Shown here: in pieces, positions 41,959-54,049 of the stretch
Position numbering within the stretch: position 1 is the stretch's first letter
Layout of the letters: each line of letters opens with the position of its first letter
Assembly: GCA_946406115.1 (NCBI GenBank)
Contig: OX291552.1
Span: 10,302,836 to 10,366,835 of the forward strand
From: Apoda limacodes
Taxonomy: Eukaryota > Arthropoda > Insecta > Lepidoptera > Limacodidae
Reading direction: 5' to 3'
DNA length: 64,000 nt
Program-made: the position numbers and the translations under genes
The notes under the pieces: model-generated
Told to the model about the DNA's origin: nothing
The model's database searches: none
What the model saw: only the letters and a program-made list of their open reading frames with translations

Positions 41959-42727
41959 TTTTAAAGTCGTTTACACAAAACTACCTATACAAAACCGCCT
42001 ATAAGACATAACTCGACAATAGTGGATATTCAAGAGAAGTTAATAAACTCACCAAAACGCAACTGAAATGACGAGATTGAATTTAAAAGTTTTGGCTGAA
42101 GATTAAGCTTTTAAATTACACCAACCCTTAAATTTAAAGTTATTTGAATTCGAGGAAACTGACGGAATATGATTCAACATTTTTTTTAACTTATAATATT
42201 TTCTTACAAAGATAATTAACATTACAGAAATGACCATCCTATTGTGGCCTTTGTATTTGCAGTGGAATAATAAGATAAATAACAATAACAAATTTCAATT
42301 TTAGGTGTATCTAAAAACTCGTTCAGATTAGATTTGATTAAATTTAATTCAAATAACAAAGAAATACGCAAAAAAATAATAGTCAAAAAATAGTCTATAT
42401 ACTGAACTCGTTTGATCCACAGTTAATGTAATTTTATTAAAAGTTTATTCAGCCGCTATGTTGTACAGAACAGCTTGGAGGCAAATATCATAAAATATGA
42501 TAGCGGCTCGGAATAAAATGGAATAATCACGCAATAGTACATGAAAGGAATCGACGTATTTACAATATAGTGAGTATCTACCTATAGAACTAAGTTAGGG
42601 AAAGAACATTGATAAATTGATATCCAGATTTATGTAACTTGGAAAAAACTAGATACATGACCCTAATTAATTCAAAGTTAAAGGCATTGAACTTTGAATT
42701 TTGCCAGTTTTGGTGTTAATTAGTGTT
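41959..42727. other. No gene recognised
   Basis: AT-rich and unassigned. Confidence 0.3.
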
Positions 42728-42728
42728 C

Positions 42729-42844
42729 AGTACACTTTGCTTAGGACTGTAATAGCCCTGCCGCAGGGTAAACTGAGTTTATCCTGTTACGAACACAGTT
42801 TACCCTGCGGCATGGCTATTATAATCCTAAACAAAGTGCAGTAC
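42729..42844. repeat. Hairpin-forming terminal sequence
   Basis: 42729-42775 and 42796-42844 are near-perfect inverted repeats (key part 'ccgcagggtaaactg / cagtttaccctgcgg') around a 20-base loop 'agtttatcctgttacgaaca'. The second arm plus loop recurs, inverted, at 45256-45360. Confidence 0.75.
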
Positions 42845-42880
42845 AAAGCTGATTGAAAATTAACGCAGGGAGCTTATGCG

Positions 42881-44547
42881 TCCTAGCAGTGGAGAGTCCC
42901 ACCTGTCGGTCCACCCACACCCCTAATATGCTGTTGTAAAGCAGGTTGTGTTACTTCCTACCACTTCCCACTAAAATTGCTTATGCAAAGTCTTCTCTCC
43001 CACCTATTCTGGATTATGCTGATGGTAGTTAACTTGAACTTATCGAGGAGCAGTTTAATAACCCTAATGACGATCAGTTCCTTCTGAATAACATTATATA
43101 AATTGATGAATGGCAAGATAAGGTTTGTTCTTTGAAGTGGCGCTATACCTAATGTCGCAGCGGAGTACCGCTTAAGTAAGTCAGAACCTCCAATTGATTG
43201 ACTTTCTATTAATTAACTAGCATTTCTGTCCAACTTTCTTCGATACGATACAATGTTTGTTGCAAATCTAGTTACATTGGGTGTAAAATTGTTAAGTCTA
43301 AGAGCGCTATGAGTTTGCAATCTCCCTAGCTTAGCTATTTAGTTTTGGCTTTAAACTTAGCAGTATCCCAAACACGTGACAATATGGCGCCATTTCAACG
43401 AGCAAACCTTATTGTGCCATTCTTCAATTTGTATAATAATTAAAATATATATAGGTATTACTCAATCGAATTTGATGGCTCCACGATACATATTATTTTT
43501 GTCTTTTAAAATGTCTGCTTCTCTTTTTTACGGTACAGGGTTTTTTAAATTTCTAATTAAATTTTTATTGCAAATTTTTTAAACTTATTAACATAAGAAG
43601 TTACAATAAGTATAGTTTTATCTATGGTATGCCTTCGGGCTTATGTTATTGTTTATTGTACAGCTACCATCGTACTGTAATTTTTTGTCAAGAGTGTGCC
43701 AGTGTGGTGGATATCCTGGCTACAGCATCAGCTCTTCGTGTTGCCACCACTACATTGTATGTCGAATTAAAAATACTGATCAAAACGAATCCAAACACGA
43801 CATATCTGCTATTATTTTTACAACAATGTACTAGTGTGCTGGAAATTATAAATCCTGGCTGCAGCACCAGACCCATAATTTTTCAAAGATAAGTAGCATA
43901 CATGGGTGTTTAAAATTTTAAAGTAAAGTAAATACCTATTATGCGTCTATGATATCTATCGCAGCTAACTAAAGAGCTAATAACTTTGAAACGGCCAAAC
44001 GGATTTTGATGAAAAATGTCTAAGAACCACCTAGAAAACCTGCTTTTTAAAAAAAAACCGCATCCAAATCGGTTAACCCGTTTGAGAGCTACGGTGCCAC
44101 AGACAGATACACAAACTCACACCCACATAGCGGTTCAACTAATAACATCCCTCTTTTTCCGTCGTGGTTAAAAAGAAACAAATATAGCAGTAAAATATTA
44201 AAATAAAAAAAATGCAAATATCGCTGTGCCAATACAATAACGGTAATATTTTCTCGTAATTCACCAGGGACATGAAATCTCGTTTGCATATTCATTTGAT
44301 TACGTGTGAAATATTAATAAGCAGAGAAAACGTAAACATTTTCAATGCAATGTGCCTTTATAGTTTTCCTGTAGGACCACAGGGAGCTTTGAGAAACCAA
44401 GATGAAAGTGCCTCTACGAGCTTTGTGCAATATTAAAGGCATAATCAAAACAATCTTGAACGCGCTATACCTACCTATAGAAATATATGGGTACGCCACC
44501 ATTCGAGGCTTGCAAGTCGCGTCATTTGGAAGTAATATTTTATGTCT
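42881..44547 (+). repeat. Left arm of a 1.67-kb inverted repeat
   Basis: Complement of 45366-47036, with coordinates summing to 89913 over most of its length and only scattered substitutions and 1-4 base gaps (e.g. 'cagctcttcg' vs 'cagatcttcg'). Any short ORF here is mirrored in the other arm and shows no protein family. It contains a generic 'cggttaacccgtttgagagc' repeat piece near 44070. Confidence 0.9.
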
Positions 44548-45365
44548 AGCCGTTTTACTTTATTTAAAAAGAGCTAGAAATTGTACTAATTTAGTGCTAC
44601 CACAAGTGTTGTACCACGCTTTAAAACTGCGATATAGGCCAGAGCTTTTTTTTCTCTCGAATCCGAAGGTAAGAGGTAAGTCAGCGCCAGGAGGGGAGTT
44701 CCCCGTTACGCAGGTGAGGCCACAGCGCGGAATTACGCCGGTTTTATGAAAATTTTGTGGCTAACCTATATCATTTAAAGGATTGAAAAAAATATATATG
44801 TTATAAAACTTGCTTTTGTCTAGTGCATTACCTTCCTGAATGATTTTCTTATAAAAATCTGGAAGTGACACTTGTGCAATTTTTTAAAGCGTGTATTGCA
44901 TTTGCTTGTAATGAAAGTTGGTTAAATAATTAGAATAGCTTGTTATTTAGTGCATAGACTCTAAGTTGTATGTTTATGGCATAATTTACTTAAGAAGTAT
45001 ATAACGAATATATTTTATAAAAGTATAAAATGATTTTCAGCACATTTTCATGCACATCGTTAGTATTACAGAAATTAGCTTTCTGTACTACTCTGCGCTT
45101 TGACCAGAGAGCTTATTGGGAACAGTCTCCATAAGCCAGACTCAATATTTCAGGAGTAAAATGTTTGCAAGTACATTCACGGGTTTCGAGAGGTAAGACC
45201 TACTTGCATACATTTTTTTCTCGATTTCCAGAGTCCTGCGTAATCTAGACTGTTCCCAATAAGCTCCCTGCGTTAATTTTCAATCAGCTTTGTACTGCAC
45301 TTTGTTTAGGATTATAATAGCCATGCCGCAGGGTAAACTGTGTTCGTAACAGGATAAACTCAGCA
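44548..45365. other. Spacer of the large inverted repeat
   Basis: 818 bases with a GC-rich retroelement piece (44667-44740, minus-strand GNSPPGAD...), AT-rich sequence, a 158-bp MITE (45109-45266) and an inverted copy (45256-45360) of the sequence that lies outside the left arm. Confidence 0.6.
45109..45266. mobile_element. MITE, 158 bp
   Basis: 20-base inverted ends 'gagcttattgggaacagtct' (45109-45128) and its exact complement (45247-45266). The interior includes an imperfect palindrome ('tttgcaagtac...ctacttgcata'). No ORF. Confidence 0.7.
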
Positions 45366-47036
45366 AGACATAAAATATTACTTCCAAATGACGTGACTTG
45401 CAAGCCTCGAATGGTGGCGTACCCATATATTTCTATAGGTAGGTATAGCGCGTTCAAGATTGTTTTGATTATGCCTTTAATATTGCACAAAGCTCGTAGA
45501 GGCACTTTCATCTTGGTTTCTCAAAGCTCCCTGTGGTCCTACAGGAAAACTATAAAGGCACATTGCATTGAAAATGTTTACGTTTTCTCTGCTTATTAAT
45601 ATTTCACACGTAATCAAATGAATATGCAAACGAGATTTCATGTCCCTGGTGAATTACGAGAAAATATTACCGTTATTGTATTGGCACAGCGATATTTGCA
45701 TTTTTTTTATTTTAATATTTTACTGCTATATTTGTTTCTTTTTAACCACGACGGAAAAAGAGGGATGTTATTAGTTGAACCGCTATGTGGGTGTGAGTTT
45801 GTGTATCTGTCTGTGGCACCGTAGCTCTCAAACGGGTTAACCGATTTGGATGCGGTTTTTTTTTAAAAAGCAGGTTTTCTAGGTGGTTCTTAGACATTTT
45901 TCATCAAAATCCGTTTGGCCGTTTCAAAGTTATTAGCTCTTTAGTTAGCTGCGATAGATATCATAGACGCATAATAGGTATTTACTTTACTTTTAAATTT
46001 TAAACACCCATGTATGCTACTTATCTTTGAAAAATTATGGGTCTGGTGCTGCAGCCAGGATTTATAATTTCCAGCACACTAGTACATTGTTGTAAAAATA
46101 ATAGCAGATATGTCGTGTTTGGATTCGTTTTGATCAGTATTTTTAATTCGACATACAATGTAGTGGTGGCAACACGAAGATCTGATGCTGTAGCCAGGAT
46201 ATCCACCACACTGGCACACTCTTGACAAAAAATTACAGTACGATGGTAGCTGTACAATAAACAATAACATAAGCCCGAAGGCATACCATAGATAAAACTA
46301 TACTTATTGTAACTTCTTATGTTAATAAGTTTAAAAAATTTGCAATAAAAAATTAATTAGAAATTTAAAAAATCCTGTACCTACCGTAAAAAAGAGAAGC
46401 AGACATTTTAAAAGACAAAAATAATATGTATCGTGGAGCCATCAAATTCGTTGAGTAATACCTATATATATTTTAATTATTATACAAATTGAAGATTGGC
46501 ACAATAAGGTTTGTTCGTTGAAATGGCGCCATATTGTCACGTGTTTGGGATACTGCTAAGTTTAAAGCCAAAACTAAATAGCTAAACTAGGGAGATTGTA
46601 AACTCATAGCGCTCCCAGACTTAATAATTTTACACCCAATGTTACTAGATTTGCAACAAACATTGTATCGTATCGAAGAAAGTTGGACAGAAATGCTAGT
46701 TAATTAATAGAAAGTCAATCAATTGGAGGTTCTGACTTACTTAAGCGGTACTCCGCTGCGACATTAGGTATAGCGCCACTTCAAAGAACAAACCTTATCT
46801 TGCCATTCATCAATTTATATAATGTTATTCAGAAGGAACTGATCGTCATTTAGGGTTATTAAACTGCTCCTCGATAAGTTCAAGTTAACTACCATCAGCA
46901 TAATCGAGAATAGGTGGGAGAAAAGACTTTGCATAAGCAATTTTAGTGGGAAGTGGTAGGAAGTAACACAACCTGCTTTACAACAGCATATTAGGGGTGT
47001 GGGTGGACCGACAGGTGGGACTCTCCACTGCTAGGA
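45366..47036 (-). repeat. Right arm of the 1.67-kb inverted repeat
   Basis: Inverse of 42881-44547. Ends at 'actgctagga' (47036), after which the sequence is unrelated to the left flank. Confidence 0.9.
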
Positions 47037-47104
47037 CACTGGACGCGCCTTCACGCTGGCGCTCTTAGCCTTGGGCAGTTTTATTATTGTTTTTATTTTA
47101 TTTT

Positions 47105-47348
47105 ATTGTAAACTAGCTTTTGCCCGCGTTTCCCCTTGCGTTAAATTCGGTTATCGGTGTAGGATTTCAACAGCAACTCCTCAGTTATAGAAGAAAAACT
47201 GACTCACACTTGACGTTTTTAAGTAGCCTTTATTGGGACTTAAGCTATCGCCATGCCAAATAACACCTTAATCGGTACAGCGGTTTAAGCGTGAAGTGGT
47301 AACAGACAAACAGACAAAGTTACTCTCGCATTTATGATATTAGTTTAG
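47105..47348 (+). repeat. Dispersed repeat family C copy
   Basis: 'actagcttttgcccgcgttt', 'tcggttatcggtgtaggatt', 'caactcctcagttatagaag', 'aatcggtacagcggtttaag', 'cgtgaagtggtaacagacaa', ending 'tttatgatattagttt'. Complete landmark order. Confidence 0.65.
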
Positions 47349-47554
47349 ATGTAATGTACTGAGATACTAAGTACCAAACTGTTGTCGTTGCATCTAACGA
47401 ACGAATATAGCTTTATAATAGGTTTCTACTATCATTAATAAATAGAAATAAAACAAACATGAGTGTACCAGGGCGGGGCGGGGTCAGCTACTCCTAGACC
47501 TGCTAAATTACCAATTTCTTATACACAAGTTTGAAATAAAATTGATTAATTATA

Positions 47555-48040
47555 ATTAAACGCAAATATTCTCTAACTTCCTTCATTTGCGGACCCCAAG
47601 ATAGTGTTCGATTGATAAGTATACCCAGGCTTTTAACTGTGTCGTTGTTAGGAATAGAGACTTTGTTAACAGTAACTAATGGGAGTTTGTCCCAGTTAAT
47701 CTTGGATATGAGTCTAAAAACCGTCTAGAAAAATCATTCCGAACTGGTAGTAAAGTCTATAAAGTTAATTAATTATACTGACAATTCAAAAATGCTGGTT
47801 GAAAGCTACTTGAATAAAAAATACTTTCAGTTTTAGTTTGAACTGTCTCCAATGATTGATTGTGTTTTCCTGGGATTGACAATGAGCCTTAAATTGAGAA
47901 TAAGTATTCACTCGATTCCACAATGCGAGAAAGATCATGATTAACAATTAAGATAGCGTTTGTCAGTTCACTTATAGGACTCTGTGTATAAATCCGAAGA
48001 TCGTCTGCATAAAGGCATAAATAATTAATAATATTCATAA
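47555..48040 (-). pseudogene. Non-LTR reverse transcriptase fragment
   Basis: Minus strand reads 'YLCLYADDLRIYTQSPISEL' (the Y-A-D-D catalytic box) then 'TNAILIVNHDLSRIVEWSEY', then in shifted frames 'GKHNQSL', 'LPLVTVNKVSIPNNDTVKSL' and 'GILINRTLSWGPQMKEV'. These are RT motif C and the region after it in Jockey/CR1-like elements. Several frame changes and stops are present. It belongs to a different family from the 40.1/48.6-kb copies, whose corresponding region differs. Confidence 0.7.
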
Positions 48041-48490
48041 TAAAGAATTAATAAAATACACATGCAAACATATACATACTCACACGCACACACACAGAGA
48101 CAGGGCATATATATAAGTATATATATATTAATTTAGATAGCTGCTATCTGTTGCAATCCTCGATTGGCCGCCCGACGCCGACCGGACTCCGAACGCGAGC
48201 AGGCGCATACACACATTCATACAGACATCGTACACCTGAAACTAGCCCTGCTCCCACGCAACAGCTTCGAGTGAAGCCTTAGAGAAGAAGCAGTGAGAAG
48301 AAACTCTCGGATGTACACCTGTTACCAGTCAGTAACCAGCCCATCAAGTACAAAACATCTATCCAAATATGTATATATACATACATCAACAAAAACTTGA
48401 TTTACAAAAATTAGCACTTTAAAGCTAATATTTCACAAACGGATCCTCGAATCAATAAATGGTTTATCTATTCGTGTTTCAAAATGCTCC
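48041..48490. other. No gene recognised; CA-rich tract
   Basis: 48057-48100 is a (CA)-rich stretch; 48160-48260 is more GC-rich ('cgcccgacgccgaccggact') and may be old transposon or LTR sequence. Not assignable. Confidence 0.3.
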
Positions 48491-48494
48491 AAAT

Positions 48495-48628
48495 ATTGAC
48501 CAACTAGCTTTTACCCGAGGTCTCACCCTCCCTGAATTCGGTTATCGGTGTAGGATTTCAACAGCAAATGCACGCTTACTCGAAAAATAACTTTGTTTTT
48601 ATATTTAACGGCAAACAAATACATACAA
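48495..48628 (+). repeat. Dispersed repeat family C, cut by a LINE insertion
   Basis: 'caactagcttttacccgagg', 'tcggttatcggtgtaggatt', 'tcaacagcaaatgcacgctt' match the first half of 47105-47348; the LINE begins where the second half would. Confidence 0.55.
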
Positions 48629-48629
48629 A

Positions 48630-49166
48630 CATATGGAGTACTGCTGCCATCTCTGGGCAGGTGCACCCGGATACCAGCTTGACCCTTTTGACTCGGTTCA
48701 ACGACGGGCTGTGAGAATTGTCGACGATCCCAAACTCACTTGCGGTATCGAGCCCTTAAGTCTGAGGAGAGACTTTGCCTCACTGTGTGTGTTCTACCGC
48801 TTGTACAATGGGTTGTGTTCTGAGGAATTGTTCGAAATGATGCCCACGGCTACTTTCTACCATCGCACCGCTCGCCATCGGCAGGGAATTCATTCTCACA
48901 CTTTAGAACCTAAATGGTCGCGTACAGTGCGGTTTCAGAGAAACTTCCTCCCGCGAACGCTTAAGTTGTGGAATGAGCTCCCTGCCAAGGTTTTCTGCAA
49001 GGACTACAGTATGGAGTTCTTCAAGAAAGAAGTTATTAGATTTCTGAAGGGTCGGCAACGCGCAAGTGATACCCCTGGTGTTGCAAGCGTCCATAGGCTA
49101 CGGTGACCGCTTACCATCAGGCGGGCCGTAAGCTTGTTTGCCACCTTAGTGGTATAAAAAAAAAAA
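48630..49166 (+). pseudogene. Jockey/CR1-like LINE, shorter 5'-truncated copy
   Basis: Open frame 48633-49106 ('MEYCCHLWAGAPGYQLDPFD' to 'TPGVASVHRLR'), then the same UTR and a short poly(A) (49156-49167). Nearly identical to 40125-40665 in reverse; differences include G/D at one residue and S/P in DDSKL/DDPKL. Two copies truncated at different points and differing little indicate recent activity of one source element. Confidence 0.85.
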
Positions 49167-49167
49167 A

Positions 49168-50230
49168 TACACATTTACTCAAAGTTTTTGTTTTTAAAAT
49201 ATGTCTGTGATTTGTTGAAATAATATTTTCTAAACTTTCTTCGTAAGGCCCATAAATACAATGCCAGTTTCTTGTTATACCAGAGCAAGATTAATATGTA
49301 TTGTATACAATGAACTTCGAGTAACAATTGCCCTTTAAGAGTTGTGTTTTACAGAAGGCAAGTTTTCTTTCAAATATAAAATAAGAGGTAAAAAGTAAAA
49401 AAAATTAATGCAAACGTCACATTTCAAGTTTAAACGTCTTGAAAAGTGTATAAACTGCGTATAAACAAGGGTGTATTCAAGGGTGGGTAGCCCTTCAATA
49501 GAAAGGTAAACTTATTACTTATTTGTGTTTCTATGATAATCGATTTATAGCATTTCACATAAAATTCGCCGTGTTCAATAATAAAACGTAGTCACGCAAA
49601 AAACCAATCTGGATGATAGCTGTTTTTCAAGGTAATCTATGAAACAGGGCCAGTAGCATTTTACATGTCGAGGAGACTTTCGAAAGCTACGTAGGTACGT
49701 ACCTGCAAAAAAAAAATGCTCCTTAGCGAGCTAATAACTTAGTTATATTGTGTATGTTGCCAAGACACTAAAAAACCGGTCAAGTGCGAGTTGGTCTTGC
49801 GCACCAATTTCAAATGTTTGTTTGGGACTCAGCTTACAAAGTACATTATAATTCGGTGTGTTCAGTAGGTATTTATTGTTTAAATACCGTTTTTACTCGT
49901 ACCATTTACACATATTAAGAAAATCTTAACAGGCCGTTGTCTGTAGATACTTTGGAGAAATTCTAGAAAAAATAATATGAAAGGTTTTAATAAGAGCAGT
50001 AAAAGCTAAAATTTTAACCTTAGATTAGGTATTCGTTTGTCTGTCTGTCTGACTGCAGATATCTTCTTGCATCACACAAAAACTGATGCATGACAATGTA
50101 TGCGGTTTCCACAATTGTATTGATAGAGGTCTAAACTAAAATATGGTGCATGTTTTATCTTGAACCACCGCACCCATTAGAAGGTACGTTATCATCAAGT
50201 ATTTAAAATCCAAGGATTTAAGAGCCTCTG
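49168..50230. other. No gene recognised; one family A start
   Basis: 49773-49830 begins 'aaaaccggtcaagtgcgagt', a family A 5' fragment. The rest is AT-rich and unassigned. Confidence 0.35.
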
Positions 50231-50422
50231 TTAAAATCTAGTATAGTATATGTATGGTTACAGAGATTACATATTTTGTTAAAATCTAGTATAGTACATG
50301 TATGGTTACAGAGATTACATATTTTGTTAAAATCTAGTATAGTATATGTATGGTTACAGAGATTACATATTTTGTTAAAATCTAGTATAGTATATGTATG
50401 GTTACAGAGATTACATATTTTG
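50231..50422 (+). repeat. 48-bp tandem repeat, four copies
   Basis: Exact 48-base period with starts at 50231, 50279, 50327 and 50375. Unit 'ttaaaatctagtatagtata', 'tgtatggttacagagattac', 'atattttg'. The only difference I see is one T/C in the second copy, so the array is young or homogenised. Confidence 0.92.
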
Positions 50423-51409
50423 GATCAATATTCCAATGGAAGATCTTAATGTACCTAACTCATTTCGTGTTGCTATGTGTGATGTGTTTCGTCAGCAGTA
50501 GAGTTGTGACATAAGAACGGACAGAGAGGCAGCAGAGTAGACAGCAGCAACAAGGGTTTTTCCCTTAGGGTACAAAACCCAAAAGCCGACATTATGTGCT
50601 TAACTTTTACAAAGATAACAATCGTTTGCAAGGCACTGTTTCTTAAATATGGTTGAATTTATTAACCTACGAATCTAAGATTAGCTGCTACTTGAGTTTT
50701 CACACCTTTGATCTACCGCAGCGGATACATTTAGCGCTTTGGTATTTATTAGCTAAACACTGTGTAATTTATTGTACCGTTAGGTTACCGTTTAGTGCTG
50801 TGATTATAAAGTCGTCTCATTGGATTTGTTTCGTTATCCATTTGGCATAAAAATTGACGCCTATATCAGATAATTCTTTGTTTTTTCCTGATTTTAACGT
50901 CAATTCAATAAATTTCTTCCATTTAGTACCGTGTAGACCACAGGGTTAAAAAGTGACACGATTTTTCTAATTTTTGTAATTTTAAATAAATGATTTTCAA
51001 GCCAACAGTTGTGAGAATATAAATCTTGTAGATTTTCAAAGGTTGTGCAAGAAAATTCATATAATTTAATACAAAAAAATCATTCAGAAGCACTTTGCAT
51101 TTTTTTAAGTATTAATTTTATAAAAATAAATTTTTGTAAAATTAAATAACAATCGGCAAAGCGGCGTTATTGTAAGGCGTAATATGTGACCTAGGACGGA
51201 CATGGATAAACGGACGGACATGACAAAACTAAGTGTGTTCCGTATTTGCCAATTGGCTACATAACAAAAACACTTTGGTTCACGCCTGGTCAGAAAGTTT
51301 GTTGCACTATACATTGCTTGAAAAAGTACATTGCTAATATGTATAGTGTATACCGTAAATCTGCTTATAACATTTTGTCACTGCGAACTTTTAAACTGCT
51401 AATCTAATA
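50423..51409. other. No gene recognised; repeat tails
   Basis: 50510-50580 and 51175-51265 hold family A-like 'acggacagagaggcag' and 'ccgtatttgccaattggcta' tails. The rest is AT-rich. Confidence 0.3.
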
Positions 51410-51426
51410 CCTTTAAACGAGCAATT

Positions 51427-51476
<50 letters not shown>

Positions 51477-51790
51477 ATCTGAATCGGGAACCGCTCCAAC
51501 GATTTTCATGAAATTTAGTATCTGGGGGGTTCCCGGGCGATAAATCTATCTAGCTAGGTTTCATTTTCAGAAAACGTCGTTTTATCCGTGTTTTTAGGCA
51601 ATGATAAACATCATCATCATCAACATCTATTGGCGAGTAGTAATACTATTATTTTTACCGAAACAGGAACGATAAAATTACTTGACAATAGATGGCGGTT
51701 GTTCAGCTAATAGACAATAGATGGCGTTGCTAAAAAAAAAAGAGCGAAGATCGGTCCTCCAGGTACTTATACTGGAATGAGCAATTAACA
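51410..51790 (-). repeat. Dispersed repeat family D, reversed copy with a (TA)n tract
   Basis: 'tttaaacgagcaattattgt', (TA)n at about 51433-51471, 'ccgctccaacgattttcatg', 'aaacgtcgttttatccgtgt', 'ttgacaatagatggcg', 'cggtcctccaggtacttata': full family D read in reverse. Confidence 0.7.
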
Positions 51791-51905
51791 TACTGTATGT
51801 AAACAGAAAAATGCCTTTTTGCCTTGTATGGTTTCTGATTGAGCTGAAATTTCGCACGCATATGTATATCGCGTGATAATGCAATATTATGATGACATGA
51901 AGCTG

Positions 51906-52372
51906 TTCTGATGATGGTGCTGGAAGGTGGCTATAGGATCTCTGTAATGAAACAACGCAAACCTATCGAGTTTGAACTCGTTTGATTTGCCTTGACGCGT
52001 ACTTTTCTTTAGAAGGTATCCACGGTCTGATGTTGAAGCTGGTAGGTAGCCATAGTTACTACGTTATAAAACGACATAACCCTATCGAGTTCGGGCTCGT
52101 TTGATTCGCCTTGCCGAATAATTTGTCTTTTGATGGTATCCAGGGTCTGATGATGCAGCTTGAAGGTGACCATAGGAAGGCCGTAATAAAAAGAGACAAT
52201 CCTATCGAGTTTGGGCTCGTTTGATTCGTCTTGACAAATACTTTAGTTCAAAATGTAACCTGAATTTGATGATGAAGCTGAAAGGTGGCCATAGGATACC
52301 CGTAATAAAACGACGTTACCGCATCAAGTTTGGGCGCGTTTGATTCGTCTTGATGAGTACTTTGGTCATATG
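51906..52372 (+). repeat. About 120-bp tandem repeat, four diverged copies
   Basis: 'cctatcgagtt(t/c)g.gctcgtttgatt' recurs at 51962, 52081 and 52201, with a diverged fourth ('gcatcaagtttgggcgcgtt') at 52321; each is preceded by 'tgatgatg.agctgaaaggtg' and 'gccatagga...cgtaat'. Copies differ at roughly 15-25% of bases, so this is an old array. Confidence 0.85.
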
Positions 52373-54049
52373 CTGAGTGAATTCTATTTGATTCGATGGA
52401 TGATCCAATGCCAAGGAAGGTGAGCACGTGCCGAGGGCTGAATGGTAATAGGGTGTATAAACATGTTATATTGCTAACGTTGCGCCTGCGAACCCGAACC
52501 CGAAAGGGCGAACCCTGTTGTACTGAAGCCCTTATACCCTACAATGGGGATAATCTGGGGGTATAGACCGTTTATGTCCTAATTCTCGTGGGAACAACAT
52601 GATTTAAAATCCCAAATTATATATACAAACAAGTCAAAAAATAAATAAAGATTTTTTTAAAACAAGCTTTTATTACTTGCTAATAAAAGAACTAAAAAGT
52701 TACAGTAATAATTTCATTCTTATAAGAAATATACCATTTTATAGGTACATTATATCCCGTTTGTTAAAATAAAAGCGCGTTACACCTTTTTTATTTCTCT
52801 TGTCGTCAAAATTTAACACACTTTTATTAAAAATTTAATTAATTAAGTAAGAATTAATATGTTAAAAATAATTTTAAAACATGACTATTTTGTATAAAAT
52901 TTTGTTACAAGTATGGATGTTTTCAGTTCTTTCAATTCGTCACTCAAAAGTAAAAAATAATGGGTAATGATAAATAATTCAGATCAGATTTTTGGAAATA
53001 AGTATGTTAAATATTTTTACCTTTTAGTGCATCTTTTTGAAGCCAGTTGTTTTTTTGTTAAAATTTTTTTCCAATTTTTTTTGATGAAAAGGGTTCGAAT
53101 TGGTATCAGAAATTGACTAATGTCTACCCACTTCTGTCACGCAAGAAACTCAATTGAAAGTGAGCGAAAAGTATTTTATCTTGCTAACGCCATTAAATGT
53201 GACAACAATATTGATAGGGCTATTTGCATAACGTTGTAAAACTTCACCGAAACTATGTTAATTAACCTGGTGAGACACCCAAGGTTGTTATTTCAGCGAC
53301 GATAGCTTCATTTCTGTGAAATTCCATCAGTTTCGTGAAGTTTGCTTCTCTAAGCAGCTGTTTCAAGCGCGGGAAACCAAATTGGATCGTGATTTGTGAA
53401 CTTTAATTGAAATTGGAAAGTGGTTTATAGTTATAAAGTTATCAATTTTTAGGATTGGTCTTTAATACTCTAAAAGTGATTGTATACAATACTGTGAATT
53501 AATTAATTAATATGTAGGTAACAAGTTATGGCAAAGTTGTTGGATATATGCTCCCAAAGATAGATACTGAATTATTTAAACGACTTAGTTTTACATAAGA
53601 TCTCAAAACTTTTTGCGTTAGAAAACCTGCGTTGCGAAAGGGAGTCAACGGAGCCCTATTACCAAGCCTACGCTCTCTGTCTGTCTGTCCATTAAAACGC
53701 TCTATCTTTTAGACCGAAATAAGTAAAAGCCTGAAATTTGCACTAAATATGTGTTATAATTGCGAATTAATTAACAAACAAATAACAATTGAAAAAAGTA
53801 AAAATTTAAGAGGAGTCCCCATACAAGGAACACGTTTTTTTTATTTTTTGTTCATCGTAGAAATAATTATACATTTAAGCTTCAAACATGGTATGATTTT
53901 ATGGTGAGCTTTAAAGTATAACAACAAATAATAAAAAAAATAGTTCGGTAGCAAGTACGGCACGAGCAACTTGTCTTAAAAATATTTTTTTTATATTTGA
54001 GAATTTATCCATGAATATTATTATTGCGTCTTTAAAAAACTAGTTAGTA
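52373..54049. other. No gene recognised; family A-like piece
   Basis: 53640-53950 is a reversed family A relative ('gccctattaccaagcctacg', 'gagtccccatacaaggaaca'). 52780-52870 mirrors 8940-9060. The rest is AT-rich. Confidence 0.35.

Noticed and set aside
43629..46284. Mirrored short ORFs in the two arms of the inverted repeat as real genes
   Set aside because: They have no family features, overlap each other on both strands and are mirrored only because the DNA is duplicated.
48090..48410. LTR or leader of an LTR retrotransposon
   Set aside because: The GC-rich patch suggested it, but there is no second LTR, primer-binding site or gag/pol frame.
50231..50422. CRISPR-like array
   Set aside because: Units are contiguous without spacers and the genome is eukaryotic.
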